From Nonomuraea africana (GTDB lineage: Bacteria; Actinomycetota; Actinomycetes; Streptosporangiales; Streptosporangiaceae): a stretch of DNA of 64,000 nt. The stretch is taken from positions 124,001 to 188,000 of the forward strand of contig NZ_JADBEF010000001.1 in the NCBI RefSeq assembly GCF_014873535.1, written 5' to 3'. A program made the position numbers and the translations under genes. Within the stretch, counting starts at the first letter, position 1; the number at the start of each line of letters is the position of its first letter. This document shows, piece after piece, positions 36,495 to 44,997 of the stretch. The notes beneath the pieces are model-generated. The model made no database searches. It had not been told where the DNA came from and saw only the letters and a list, made by a program, of their open reading frames with translations.

Positions 36495-36631
36495 CGGGCG
36501 GGCGAGGGGTCGCCGGCCGCGCGGGCCGCGGGCCCCTGGCCCGCTCCCGCCTCGATCCCGTGCCCGCCGAGGTGCTGGTCGCGCGCGCCGAGCGGCGTCA
36601 CGGGGAGGGGCGGGATTCCGTCGAACGTCAT
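36491..36631 (-). CDS. Possible 46-aa small protein in the ABC operon
   Basis: A frame from ATG 36631, with AAGGA just upstream, to TGA 36491-36493, overlapping the next start by four bases (GTGA). It starts MTFDGIPPLPVTPLG and then becomes Gly/Ala-rich. The good start signal and overlap support translation, but it may be only a leader or a frameshifted N-terminus of the downstream gene. Confidence 0.4.
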   Translation of the reverse strand: MTFDGIPPLPVTPLGARDQHLGGHGIEAGAGQGPAARAAGDPSPAR

Positions 36632-36659
36632 GGTGTCCTTCGTGGGTGGGGGGGCGGAT

Positions 36660-37922
36660 CTAGTTGGCGGCGCCGAAGGCCTTGTCCATCCGGGCGAGCA
36701 CGGCGGGCACGTCCACCGTCCCGTTGAACAGCTCCTGGATCGAGGTCAGGTGCTCCTGCTGGACCTTCGGGTTGGGCCAGGCCTGGTCCGGGTAGAGCGT
36801 GGACCGGCCGGCCTCGACCGCGTCGAGCACCGGCTGCTGCAGCGCGTCGGCCTTGAAGGACGGGCTGCTCAGCGCGGGGCTGCTGCCCGAGGCCGTGGCG
36901 TACAGGGCCTGGCCCTCGGGAGAGGCGAGGAACTGCATGAACTTCCTGGCCAGCGCCGGGTTCTTGGCCTTGGCGTTGACGCCGTAGACGATGCCCACCG
37001 ACACCGGCACGTAGGTGCCGTCGGCGCTGTCGGTCGCGGGGAACGGGGACATGGAGAAGGTGGTGCCCTTCGGGGCGAACTCGAGCGCCGACTGCACCGC
37101 CGACAGCACGTGCACCACGCCGAGGGCCTTGCCCTGGCCGAACATCTGCATCTGCTCGTCGTAGCCGACGCCGTTGGGGCTGTCGTTGAAGCAGCCCTTC
37201 TCGCGCATCCGCAGGTACTTCTCCAGCGCCTGCTTCCACTGCGAGCCGGCGAAGGTGGCCGTGCCGTCCTTCTGCCGCTGGGTGAAGCCGGGGTCGGGGC
37301 CGTAGACGAGGGAGGCGGTCAGCGCGTACGGCACGAGCTGGGTCACCCAGGCGGACTTCAGGCCGAGCGCGAACGGCACGACGCCCTTGGCCTTGGCGTC
37401 CTCGCAGAACCGCAGGACCTCCGGCCACGTCGTCGGCTTGCTCAGCCCGCTGGCCCGGAGCGCCTGGTCGTTCCATACCGCGCCGATGGCGCCGATCGTC
37501 ACCGGGACGGCTACCACCTTGCCGGACGGGTCGCTGGTCACGGACTTGAGGTCGGCGCTCAGGCCGCCGGCCCAGCCCTCGCCGGACAGGTCCATGAGCA
37601 TGCCGTCTTCGCCCAGGTCCCGCACGGCCATCGTGTTGCCGCCACCAGGCCACATGCGGAACACGTCAGGCGCGGTCCCCGAGGCGAGCTGGGTGCGGAG
37701 CTGCTGCTGGTAGGAGGCGTCGTCCTCGGTGAAGCTCGTCTTCACGGTGACGCCGGGGTTGGCCTTCTCGAACGCCGCCACCGCGGCCTTGGCCGGGCCC
37801 TGGCCCGCGGCGGCCAGTGTCAGCACCTGGTCGGACGAGGCGGCGCCGGTGGTGCCGCCGCCCGAGGTGGAGCAGGCGGTGGCCGCCAGAGCCAGGCAGG
37901 CCAACGTCTTGATCATCTTCAT
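36660..37922 (-). CDS. Sugar ABC transporter substrate-binding lipoprotein
   Basis: 420 aa, family 1 extracellular solute-binding protein. A lipoprotein signal ends at Cys 17 (AATAC). Typical features: VAAFEKANPGVTVK, QLRTQLASGTAPDVF and KPTTWPEVL. It delivers an oligosaccharide to the permeases encoded just upstream. AGGAG precedes ATG 37922. No ATPase gene is in the operon, so a shared MsiK-type ATPase elsewhere in the genome is likely, as is usual in actinobacteria. Confidence 0.93.
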   Translation of the reverse strand: MKMIKTLACLALAATACSTSGGGTTGAASSDQVLTLAAAGQGPAKAAVAAFEKANPGVTVKTSFTEDDASYQQQLRTQLASGTAPDVFRMWPGGGNTMAVRDLGEDGMLMDLSGEGWAGGLSADLKSVTSDPSGKVVAVPVTIGAIGAVWNDQALRASGLSKPTTWPEVLRFCEDAKAKGVVPFALGLKSAWVTQLVPYALTASLVYGPDPGFTQRQKDGTATFAGSQWKQALEKYLRMREKGCFNDSPNGVGYDEQMQMFGQGKALGVVHVLSAVQSALEFAPKGTTFSMSPFPATDSADGTYVPVSVGIVYGVNAKAKNPALARKFMQFLASPEGQALYATASGSSPALSSPSFKADALQQPVLDAVEAGRSTLYPDQAWPNPKVQQEHLTSIQELFNGTVDVPAVLARMDKAFGAAN

Positions 37923-37945
37923 GTCAGACTCCTCAGAATGGGGGG

Positions 37946-38770
37946 CTAGCCTTTGAGGCCGCCGGCGAAGCCCTTGATGATGTGCTTCTGCAGCGCGAAG
38001 TAGACGACCAGGATCGGGATGACGCTGATCACCAGGCCGGCGAAGATGAGCGGCCACTGGGAGACGTACTGGCTGACGAAGCCGTAGATGGCGACCGGAG
38101 CCGTGGTGTTGTCGCTGCCGCCCAGGTAGAGCAGCGGCGTGAAGAACTCGTTCCAGATGCCGACGGTGTTGAGGATCACCACGGTGCCGGTGACCGGCCG
38201 CAGCAGGGGGAACACGACGGTGACGAACGAGCGCAGCGGTCCGCACCCGTCGAGCAGGGCCGCCTCCTCGTAGTCGAGCGGCAGCTCGCGCAGGAACATC
38301 GTGTAGAGGAAGACCGAGAACGGCATCTGCTGCCCGACGTTGATCAGGATCACCGACCAGAGCGAGCCGAGCAGGCCGAGGTCCCGCATGGTCGCGTACA
38401 ACGGGAGCAGCGCGAGCTGGCCGGGGATGAGCAGCCCGCCGATGACGAAGGAGAAGGTGTAGCGCGACCAGCCGCGGGTCACGCGGGCCAGCGGGTAGGC
38501 GGCCATCGCCGAGAAGGCGATGATCAGGACGACGCTGATGCCGGTGATGGCGAAGCTGTTGGCCAGCGCCGCGCCCAGGCTGGCCTGGTTCCACGCCTGC
38601 GCGTAGTTGTCGAGGGTCGGCGGGAAGTCGAAGGCCAGCGCGCTGGTCTGGCTGTCCTGCGACTTCAGCGACACGTTGAGCAGGCCGACGAGCGGGACGA
38701 GGAACAGCAAAGCGAGCAGGATCAGGGTCGCCTCGCGGGTGAGCGTCCGCCAGGTGTAGCGCGCGTACAT
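37946..38770 (-). CDS. Carbohydrate ABC transporter permease (MalG type)
   Basis: 274 aa with six helices. The ABC-contact EAA loop reads EEAALLDGCGPLRSFVTVVFPLLRP near residue 180. Its start shares one base with the stop of the preceding permease (TGATG). Forms the membrane pore together with the MalF-type partner. Confidence 0.95.
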   Translation of the reverse strand: MYARYTWRTLTREATLILLALLFLVPLVGLLNVSLKSQDSQTSALAFDFPPTLDNYAQAWNQASLGAALANSFAITGISVVLIIAFSAMAAYPLARVTRGWSRYTFSFVIGGLLIPGQLALLPLYATMRDLGLLGSLWSVILINVGQQMPFSVFLYTMFLRELPLDYEEAALLDGCGPLRSFVTVVFPLLRPVTGTVVILNTVGIWNEFFTPLLYLGGSDNTTAPVAIYGFVSQYVSQWPLIFAGLVISVIPILVVYFALQKHIIKGFAGGLKG

Positions 38771-39705
38771 CAGGAGCTCTTCCTCTGCGTCAGGCGGAAC
38801 TGGATGCCGGCCAGCACCGCGATGACCACGGTCATGACGACCGCCAGCGCGATCGAGAACGGGAAGTCGCCCAGCGAGAAGGCGCTCTTGTAGATGGTCG
38901 TGGAGATCGTCTCGGTCGCGGTGCCAGGGCCGCCGCCGGTCATGGCCATCACCTGGTCGAACTGTTTGAGCCCGCCGATCAGGCAGAGCATCACGTTGAT
39001 CACGACCGCGCCGTTGAGCAGCGGCAGCACGACGCGGCGGAACTTGCTCCACGCGCCCGCCCCGTCGATGGTCGCCGCCTCCAGCACCTCCGACGGGATC
39101 GCCTGCAACCCGGCCAGGTAGATGACCATCGAGTAGCCGGCGAACTGCCAGACGATCTCGGCGACGATCGCGTACAGCGCCGTGTCCGGGTCGCCGAGCC
39201 AGTCGTGGGCCAGCGTGCCCAGGCCGACGGCGCGCAGCGCGTCGTTGACGGCACCGTTGGGCGAGAGCAGGAAGCTCCACACGTAGCCCGCGACCAGCGG
39301 CGTGAGCACCACGGGCGCGAAGAAGATCACGCGGAGCAGGTACCGGCTCTTGACCATGCTGTTGACGCCGAGGGCCAGCAGCAGCCCGACGACGTTCTGG
39401 ACCACGGTCGCCGCCGCGGCCAGGAGCAGCGTGTTGACCAGCGCGTCGCGGGCGGTCCTGTCCGCGAAGACCGCGGCGTAGTTGTCCAGGCCGACGAGCG
39501 ACCAGCCGGGACGCAGTCCGTTCCAGTCGGTGAAGGAGAACAGCGCGCCGTTGACGCTGGGGACGACGACGATGAAGAGGTAGACCGCGATCGCCGGGAC
39601 GACGAACCACCACGGGGCGCGCACGCCCACCTTGCGGCGGGTCCGTCCGGCCACGGCGGCTTCCCGCGCCACAGGCGGTGTCGTCGTCGCATGCGGCAAG
39701 GCCAC
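38770..39705 (-). CDS. Carbohydrate ABC transporter permease (MalF type)
   Basis: 311 aa with six helices after a short cytoplasmic N-terminus. EAA loop: LEAATIDGAGAWSKFRRVVLP. GTG 39705 with AGGAG upstream. First gene of the operon and directly behind the operator-controlled promoter at 39807-39835. Confidence 0.95.
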   Translation of the reverse strand: MALPHATTTPPVAREAAVAGRTRRKVGVRAPWWFVVPAIAVYLFIVVVPSVNGALFSFTDWNGLRPGWSLVGLDNYAAVFADRTARDALVNTLLLAAAATVVQNVVGLLLALGVNSMVKSRYLLRVIFFAPVVLTPLVAGYVWSFLLSPNGAVNDALRAVGLGTLAHDWLGDPDTALYAIVAEIVWQFAGYSMVIYLAGLQAIPSEVLEAATIDGAGAWSKFRRVVLPLLNGAVVINVMLCLIGGLKQFDQVMAMTGGGPGTATETISTTIYKSAFSLGDFPFSIALAVVMTVVIAVLAGIQFRLTQRKSS

Positions 39706-39777
39706 GGGTGACTCCTCTCGCAGATGTCAGGAACGGCGCGCACGGTGTGAAGAGCCAGGACGGCGGTGGCACCCGGA

Positions 39778-39797
39778 GCTGTGAATCGATTCACAGC
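39778..39797. promoter_or_regulatory. LacI-family operator 1
   Basis: A perfect 20-bp palindrome GCTGTGAATCGATTCACAGC. Its 14-bp core GTGAATCGATTCAC recurs exactly at two other sites here. It lies just downstream of the -10 of the ABC operon promoter, where bound repressor would block transcription. Confidence 0.78.
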
Positions 39798-39806
39798 GTT
39801 TCGGGC

Positions 39807-39835
39807 AGGTTACGTGTCGCCCGGAGCGGTGTCAA
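39807..39835 (-). promoter_or_regulatory. Promoter of the ABC transporter operon
   Basis: On the minus strand: -35 TTGACA (39835-39830), 17-base spacer, -10 TAACCT (39812-39807). Operator 1 follows 9 bases downstream. Confidence 0.62.
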
Positions 39836-39843
39836 TGACTCCA

Positions 39844-39861
39844 TCGTGAATCGATTCACGA
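39844..39861. promoter_or_regulatory. LacI-family operator 2
   Basis: Perfect 18-bp palindrome TCGTGAATCGATTCACGA, 62 bases before the LacI start codon and just upstream of the -35 of the divergent ABC promoter. Suited to autoregulation and to looping with operator 1. Confidence 0.72.
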
Positions 39862-39923
39862 CTGCGCTAGGCTGGGAGACAACCCTTGATCGACTTCCGG
39901 CGGGCAGGACAGTGAGGAGCCCG

Positions 39924-40976
39924 ATGACCTCTCAACCGGCGGCCAGGCGCGCCCAGGCCGAGGATTCCGCCGCCACGGTCGGCGATGTCGCGGCTCGCGC
40001 CGGGGTTTCGCGCGCGACCGTCTCCTACACCTTCACCCAGCCGAACCGGGTCTCGCGCGAGCTGCGCCAGCGCGTCCTCGCGGCCGCCGACGAGCTCGGC
40101 TATGTCGGCAACGACGCGGCGCGGAGGCTGCGGGTCGGCCACAGTCTCGCGCTCGGGTTGCTCGTCTCCAGCGCGCGTAACCCCGTCTACGCGGAGATCG
40201 CGGCGGGCGCCGAGGCGGAGGCCGCCGCGCACGGCCGCTTCGTCCTGGTCGCCAACAGTGACGAGAGCCCCGAACGTGAGCGCGCCTACCTCAACTTCTT
40301 CGAGTCCCAGCAGGTGAGCGGCATCGTCGCCGCTCCGGTCGGTGACGTCCCCGCCGAACTGCTCGGGCTGGAGAAGCGGGGGACGCCGTTCGTCCTGGTC
40401 GGCATGGCCCCCGGCCCGCACAGCTACCCGGCGATCTCCGGCGACAACGAGCGGGGCGGCTACCTCGCAGCCGCCCACCTGCTCGCCCAGGGCCGGCGGC
40501 GGCTGCTCTTCGTGGGCGGTGCGCACCCCCACGTCGACCTGCGGCTGGCGGGGGTGCGGCGGGCGGCCGCCGAGTCCATGACGCCGGCCTCGCTCGAGGT
40601 CATCCGCGTGCAGGTCCAGACCGCCAAGGTCGGCGAGGAGGTCTCCAGGACCCTTCTCGATCGGCCGGCGTCCGACTTTCCCGACGGGATCGTCGCCGGC
40701 AACGACCTGCTCGCCCTCGGTCTCCTGCACGGGCTCATCGTGGCAGGGGTCCGCGTGCCGGAGGATCTCTCCCTCGTCGGCTACGACGACATAGAGTTCG
40801 CCGACTTCGCGATCGTGCCGCTCACGACCATCCGGCATCCCTCCGCGGCACTCGGCGCCGGCGCCGTCCGGATCCTGCTCGGCCTCGAGGACGAGGCGGA
40901 CATGCGGGGCCGGTTCGACCCCGATCTGGTGATCCGGGCGACGTCCCTCCCTCTCGTGGGATGCGACCGCGCGTAA
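39924..40976 (+). CDS. LacI family transcriptional regulator
   Basis: 350 aa. N-terminal helix-turn-helix TVGDVAARAGVSRATVSYTF near residues 18-37 with the hinge after VGNDAARRLR, then a periplasmic-binding-protein-like sensor domain (LGLLVSSARNPVYAEIAAGA, later DLSLVGYDDIEFADF). TGAGGAG precedes ATG 39924. It lies between its two target units; three copies of the same palindromic operator surround it. It should repress the ABC importer and the secreted protein until the imported sugar binds. Confidence 0.94.
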   Translation: MTSQPAARRAQAEDSAATVGDVAARAGVSRATVSYTFTQPNRVSRELRQRVLAAADELGYVGNDAARRLRVGHSLALGLLVSSARNPVYAEIAAGAEAEAAAHGRFVLVANSDESPERERAYLNFFESQQVSGIVAAPVGDVPAELLGLEKRGTPFVLVGMAPGPHSYPAISGDNERGGYLAAAHLLAQGRRRLLFVGGAHPHVDLRLAGVRRAAAESMTPASLEVIRVQVQTAKVGEEVSRTLLDRPASDFPDGIVAGNDLLALGLLHGLIVAGVRVPEDLSLVGYDDIEFADFAIVPLTTIRHPSAALGAGAVRILLGLEDEADMRGRFDPDLVIRATSLPLVGCDRA

Positions 40977-40983
40977 TGCGCTG

Positions 40984-41013
40984 TTGACATGGCCGCGCCG
41001 TCATCACTAGCCT
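40984..41013 (+). promoter_or_regulatory. Promoter of the secreted protein gene
   Basis: -35 TTGACA (40984-40989), 18-base spacer, -10 TAGCCT (41008-41013). Operator 3 starts 15 bases downstream. Same architecture as the ABC operon promoter. Confidence 0.6.
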
Positions 41014-41027
41014 CGCGCCACAGCTGC

Positions 41028-41043
41028 TGTGAATCGATTCACA
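41028..41043. promoter_or_regulatory. LacI-family operator 3
   Basis: Perfect 16-bp palindrome TGTGAATCGATTCACA between the promoter and the AGGAGG ribosome-binding site (41045-41050) of the secreted protein gene. Binding there would block elongation. Confidence 0.78.
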
Positions 41044-41058
41044 CTAGGAGGCAGGCCC

Positions 41059-44000
41059 ATGAGAGCGAGTCGACTCGGCGAGGGCCCTCGCGCCCGCCGT
41101 ACCACCGCAGTGGTCGTCACCGCCGCGCTGGCGCTGACCCCGGCCGCGCAGGCGGCCGCGGCGATGTCGCCGCGGCCGGACGAGGGGCCGGCGATCGTCT
41201 CGGGGCCGCTGCCCGAAGTCGCCGCCCTCGACCCGAGCACGATCGACCTGGCCGACTTCACGGGCCTGGAACAGCAGATCGCGCCCTATCTCGGCAACCT
41301 CGCGCGTCTGGCCAACAGCGTCAACGACGACAGCGCCACGAACTACGGATACATCACCTGCAACTGCTGGCGTACCGGGCAGGGGCCGAGCGACGCGCGC
41401 ATCATGGAGAACGTCCTGACGCTCGCCTACTTCCTCACCGCCAACCGCCCGTGGAACCCCTACTACCGGGACGAGGCCCTGCGCAGGCGCCTCGAGGCCG
41501 CCCTGCGGTTCATGCTCAGCACCCAGAACGCCGACGGATCGTTCCCGCAGGGCGGCGGCGACGTGCGGTCGCGGGCCGCGACGGGCTTCGCGCTCGAACT
41601 GTACGCGATCATGCTGGAGCTCTTCGACGCCGACGGCACGATCGACCCGGCGCTGGTCTCCGCCGTGACCGAGGCCATGAGGCGGGCCACCCGGTGGTTC
41701 CTGGAGGACCAGGAGGTCTGGGGACCGCGCGGCTCGCAGTTCGCCAACCAGGTCGCGGGCGGGCTGGTCGGCATCTCCCGCCTCCTCGGCCGCCTGGACG
41801 ACGCGGCGTTACGCGCGCGCTTCGAGCAGCGCCTCGCCGAGCACGAGAGGATCTCCCAGAGCGAAGCCGGGTTCTACCGCGACGGTACGGTCGCCCACCG
41901 CTACAGCCTCGAAGTGGAGGCGGAAGACCTCGCCGGCTGGGCCGACCCCGCGACCCAGGCCACGATCGACCGGATGCAGGCGCGCTACCTGGACTGGGCC
42001 CAGTACAACCTGCTCTACGACCGGCGACTCGACGGCTACTTCATCAACACGGCGATCGACTCGCGCCACCGCGGCTGGAACTACGCGGACGAGCTGCCGA
42101 TCGGCTCCAACAACCTCTGGGGCTCGACGATCCCGCAGGCGCGCGCCTATCCGGCCACCCGGGAGGAGATCCAGGAGCGCCGCGCCGCCTTCGCCGAGGC
42201 GGGCTGGCAGACCTCGGTCGCGCCGCTCATCGCGCCGACATGGGCCTATCTCGATCCCTCGATCATCCGCGATGTCGCGCTGAAGCGGGAGTACTACCCG
42301 ACCGCCGCCGAGCGCCAGGCGGCCATCGACACGCTCCGGCCCTACGCGGGCGCGCCGTACACCGAGTACCGCGCGGACTCGGTCACCGGACAGCGGTTCG
42401 TCTTCGCCAAGCGCCCCGCCTACGTCGTCGGCACGGGCTTCGGCAAGCACGTCAGCACGCAGTACGGCTTCTGGGACAACCAGCGCTTCGGACTCAGCTA
42501 CCTCTACGACCCGAAGCTCGGCGTGGTCATCCAGGGCCAGAACGCCCCCCAGATCGGCGCTCCGCGCACCCGTCCGCTGGATGCCGAGCTGTCCTGGGGC
42601 ACCGGCTGGCTCGCGGCGGACGGCGTGCACGTCGACGCCTACGACCAGCCGGTCCCCACGTTCTTCCTCGATGGTTCCCCTGTCGACCCTGCGACAGTGG
42701 ACGACCTCGCTGCCCTGGAGATCCGCTACGCGGCGGCGGGCAGTCCGGTGGCCAAGTCCGTCACGCTCGGCGACAGTCTCGAGGTGCGGGTCGAGGGCGC
42801 GGGCGACTTCTTCGAACGCATTCCGCTCGTGCTGGAAGCGGGCGACACGCTCCAGTGGATCGGCGGCGGCTCCGTCAAGGTCGGTTCCAGGGCCGCCGCG
42901 GAGGGCGTCTCCGGAGTCGTCGTCAACCGCGACGGGCGGAGCGTGGAGATCCGCTGGACCGGCGCCGGCACGGCGACCCTGTGGCCCTCGGCCTTCCCCG
43001 TGGCGGGCGGCGACCGGACCCTCCAGGTCCTCGACCTCAAGGCCACTGGCACGCTGAGCTACGACATCCGCGTGGTCGACGACGCCTGCGCCGGCTCCGA
43101 CGAGCGGGCGAACGTCCGCATCGGCGACCAGGACACCGGAGTCGCCAACGCCGACGACGGCACCGGCTGCACGGTCGCCGACCTGCTCAGGGCCGGCGAA
43201 CAGTGGGAGAGCCACGGCGCCTTCGTCTCCCACGTCGCGAAGACGTCGGCGGCGCTCTCCCGCGCGCAGGTCCTGAGCCGCCGCGACGCCGCCCGTCTCG
43301 TCGCCGCCGCGGCCCGCTCCGACGTCGGCCGCGACCTGGTCACGGCCACGCTGGATCCCGCGAGCGGCGTGGCAGGGCACGAGCTCACCGTGCGGGTCTC
43401 GGGACGGAGCATCGGCCAGGTGACCGTCTCGGGGCCGTGCCTCACCGGCGACGTCACCGCCTCGGGCCCCGCCGACCTGAAGGTCACCGTCCGGGAGACG
43501 ACGCTTCCCGGATCGTGCCGGCTCCGCGCCGAGACGCTGCGCACCACAGGGACGACCGAGATCGACACACTCGACCTGCGCATCGTGCCGGACGCCCAGG
43601 GCGTCGTCTTTCGCGACAGCTTCTCCTCGGCGGCGGCGACGTCCGAGGCGTGGAGCGCCGTCGACGGCACCTGGGCGGTCGTCGACGGCGTCTACCGCCA
43701 GCAGGACACGACCCGCACGGGCTGGAAATCCGTCGTGGACGATGTGGCGGTCGCCGACGGGTTCGTCGAGGCCACCGTCGACTTCCGTACGCTCGCGACC
43801 GCGACGGCCTTCGGCGGCGTCCAGGTACGGACGGCCAAGCCGGGCGACGCCTACACGCAGTCCGGATACCTGGTCTATCTCCGTCCCAACGGCACGGTCG
43901 ACGTCTTCAGGGCCGGCACGGGCGTCATCGCGACGGGGACGGGCACGCGGGTCACGGGGCCGACGACGCTCCGCGTCGAGCTGCGCGGCGCCGAGATCCG

Positions 44001-44142
44001 CGCCTTCGTCGGCGGGGAGGCGACGCCGCGCGTCACCGTCACCGACCCGAACCCGATCACCGGGCCAGGGTCCGTGCAGCTCGTCACGGGCCGCGCGGCC
44101 GTCGACTTCGACAACGTGCGCGTGGCGACCGCGCTCGGGTGA
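41059..44142 (+). CDS. Large secreted protein, probable carbohydrate-active enzyme of unknown family
   Basis: 1027 aa with a Sec signal (basic start, hydrophobic run, cleavage near AAQAAAA at residue 34). Residues about 60-430 are helix-rich and toroid-like (MENVLTLAYFLTANRPW, NADGSFPQGGG, FANQVAGGLVG), as in polysaccharide lyases or (alpha/alpha)6 glycosidases. Residues 430-680 look beta-rich. A region near 770-850 resembles an Ig-like module, and 850-1027 looks like a concanavalin-type jelly roll (VFRDSFSS, FGGVQVRTAKPGDAY). I cannot name the catalytic residues or family. A perfect AGGAGG precedes ATG 41059. Controlled by operator 3, so it probably cuts the polymer whose fragments the ABC system imports. 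Confidence 0.85.
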   Translation: MRASRLGEGPRARRTTAVVVTAALALTPAAQAAAAMSPRPDEGPAIVSGPLPEVAALDPSTIDLADFTGLEQQIAPYLGNLARLANSVNDDSATNYGYITCNCWRTGQGPSDARIMENVLTLAYFLTANRPWNPYYRDEALRRRLEAALRFMLSTQNADGSFPQGGGDVRSRAATGFALELYAIMLELFDADGTIDPALVSAVTEAMRRATRWFLEDQEVWGPRGSQFANQVAGGLVGISRLLGRLDDAALRARFEQRLAEHERISQSEAGFYRDGTVAHRYSLEVEAEDLAGWADPATQATIDRMQARYLDWAQYNLLYDRRLDGYFINTAIDSRHRGWNYADELPIGSNNLWGSTIPQARAYPATREEIQERRAAFAEAGWQTSVAPLIAPTWAYLDPSIIRDVALKREYYPTAAERQAAIDTLRPYAGAPYTEYRADSVTGQRFVFAKRPAYVVGTGFGKHVSTQYGFWDNQRFGLSYLYDPKLGVVIQGQNAPQIGAPRTRPLDAELSWGTGWLAADGVHVDAYDQPVPTFFLDGSPVDPATVDDLAALEIRYAAAGSPVAKSVTLGDSLEVRVEGAGDFFERIPLVLEAGDTLQWIGGGSVKVGSRAAAEGVSGVVVNRDGRSVEIRWTGAGTATLWPSAFPVAGGDRTLQVLDLKATGTLSYDIRVVDDACAGSDERANVRIGDQDTGVANADDGTGCTVADLLRAGEQWESHGAFVSHVAKTSAALSRAQVLSRRDAARLVAAAARSDVGRDLVTATLDPASGVAGHELTVRVSGRSIGQVTVSGPCLTGDVTASGPADLKVTVRETTLPGSCRLRAETLRTTGTTEIDTLDLRIVPDAQGVVFRDSFSSAAATSEAWSAVDGTWAVVDGVYRQQDTTRTGWKSVVDDVAVADGFVEATVDFRTLATATAFGGVQVRTAKPGDAYTQSGYLVYLRPNGTVDVFRAGTGVIATGTGTRVTGPTTLRVELRGAEIRAFVGGEATPRVTVTDPNPITGPGSVQLVTGRAAVDFDNVRVATALG

Positions 44143-44216
44143 CTCCGGCGGCGGCTTTCGACGCGTGACACGCGCTACCGGGTGGCGATGATCCGGGCGG
44201 CCGCCGCGAGCGCAGA

Positions 44217-44247
44217 AGCTTTCTTGTAGCTTCACTACAAGAAAGCT
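44217..44247. terminator. AT-rich 13-bp hairpin after the secreted protein gene
   Basis: AGCTTTCTTGTAG (44217-44229) pairs perfectly with CTACAAGAAAGCT (44235-44247), loop CTTCA. It stands 75 bases after the stop of the secreted protein gene. It is unusually AT-rich for this DNA and lacks a T-tract, so it could also be an operator for the downstream lipoprotein gene. Confidence 0.5.
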
Positions 44248-44362
44248 GGCAGCCACCGCCCGGCCGAGTCCGTTAAAGGGCTCGGTAAGCCTCCGTAAGA
44301 CTCGTGCCACGCGGCGAAAGCCCAGGCAGGGCCGGACCCCGTGCCGATGGTAGGCCGAGAGC

Positions 44363-44872
44363 ATGAGGAAAGCACTGGCCGCACTGTCGGTAACGATCGC
44401 CGCTCTCGTCGCGACCACCGGGTGTGGCGGCGACCGCACCGAGGGCGCCACCCCACCCACCACACCTGCCCCCATGACGCCCGGCGAGACCGGCAACGGC
44501 ACCCCCGCCGGGCGCGCGGAAGTCAAGGTCGGCGACACGAAGCTCGGCAAGATCCTGGTCGACGCCGAGGGGCGCACGCTCTACCTGTTCGAGAAGGACA
44601 AGGACCGGAAGTCGGACTGCTACGACGCGTGCGCGAAGGCATGGCCGCCCTACCTCACCACGGGCAAGCCCGAGGCCGGTGAAGGGGCAAAGGCCGACCT
44701 GCTCTCCACCACGACGCGCGACGACGGGTCCAAGCAGGTCGTCTACGGCAAGTGGCCGCTGTACTACTACCAGAACGACAAGAACCCGGGTGACACCACC
44801 GGACACGACATCGAGGGGTTCGGCGCCGAGTGGTACGCGCTCACCCCGGCGGGCAAGAAGGCGTCCGGTTAG
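44363..44872 (+). CDS. Secreted lipoprotein, COG4315 repeat family
   Basis: 169 aa. Lipobox TTGC near residues 18-21, then a Thr/Pro-rich linker and two copies of the family beta-repeat: LGKILVDAEGRTLYLF near residue 61 and a second around VVYGKWPLYYYQNDKNPGD near 128. Two cysteines (CYDAC) lie between. Proteins of this family are cell-surface and of unknown function. GAGAGC precedes ATG 44363. Confidence 0.85.
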   Translation: MRKALAALSVTIAALVATTGCGGDRTEGATPPTTPAPMTPGETGNGTPAGRAEVKVGDTKLGKILVDAEGRTLYLFEKDKDRKSDCYDACAKAWPPYLTTGKPEAGEGAKADLLSTTTRDDGSKQVVYGKWPLYYYQNDKNPGDTTGHDIEGFGAEWYALTPAGKKASG

Positions 44873-44997
44873 GACGGGCACCGCCTTGACGACGAGTTAG
44901 CACCCGCCACACGAAGATCCTCAATCGTCGACGCGATGGGGCGTACCTGCTCGGACAGGTGCTCCCCACGCGTTCCCCCGACGAAGGGATCACTGCT

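Noticed and set aside
44217..44247. BlaI/MecI-type operator
   Set aside because: The half-sites TGTAG and CTACA are in the opposite orientation from the ACTACA-N-TGTAGT arrangement of that family, and no BlaI-type gene is near.
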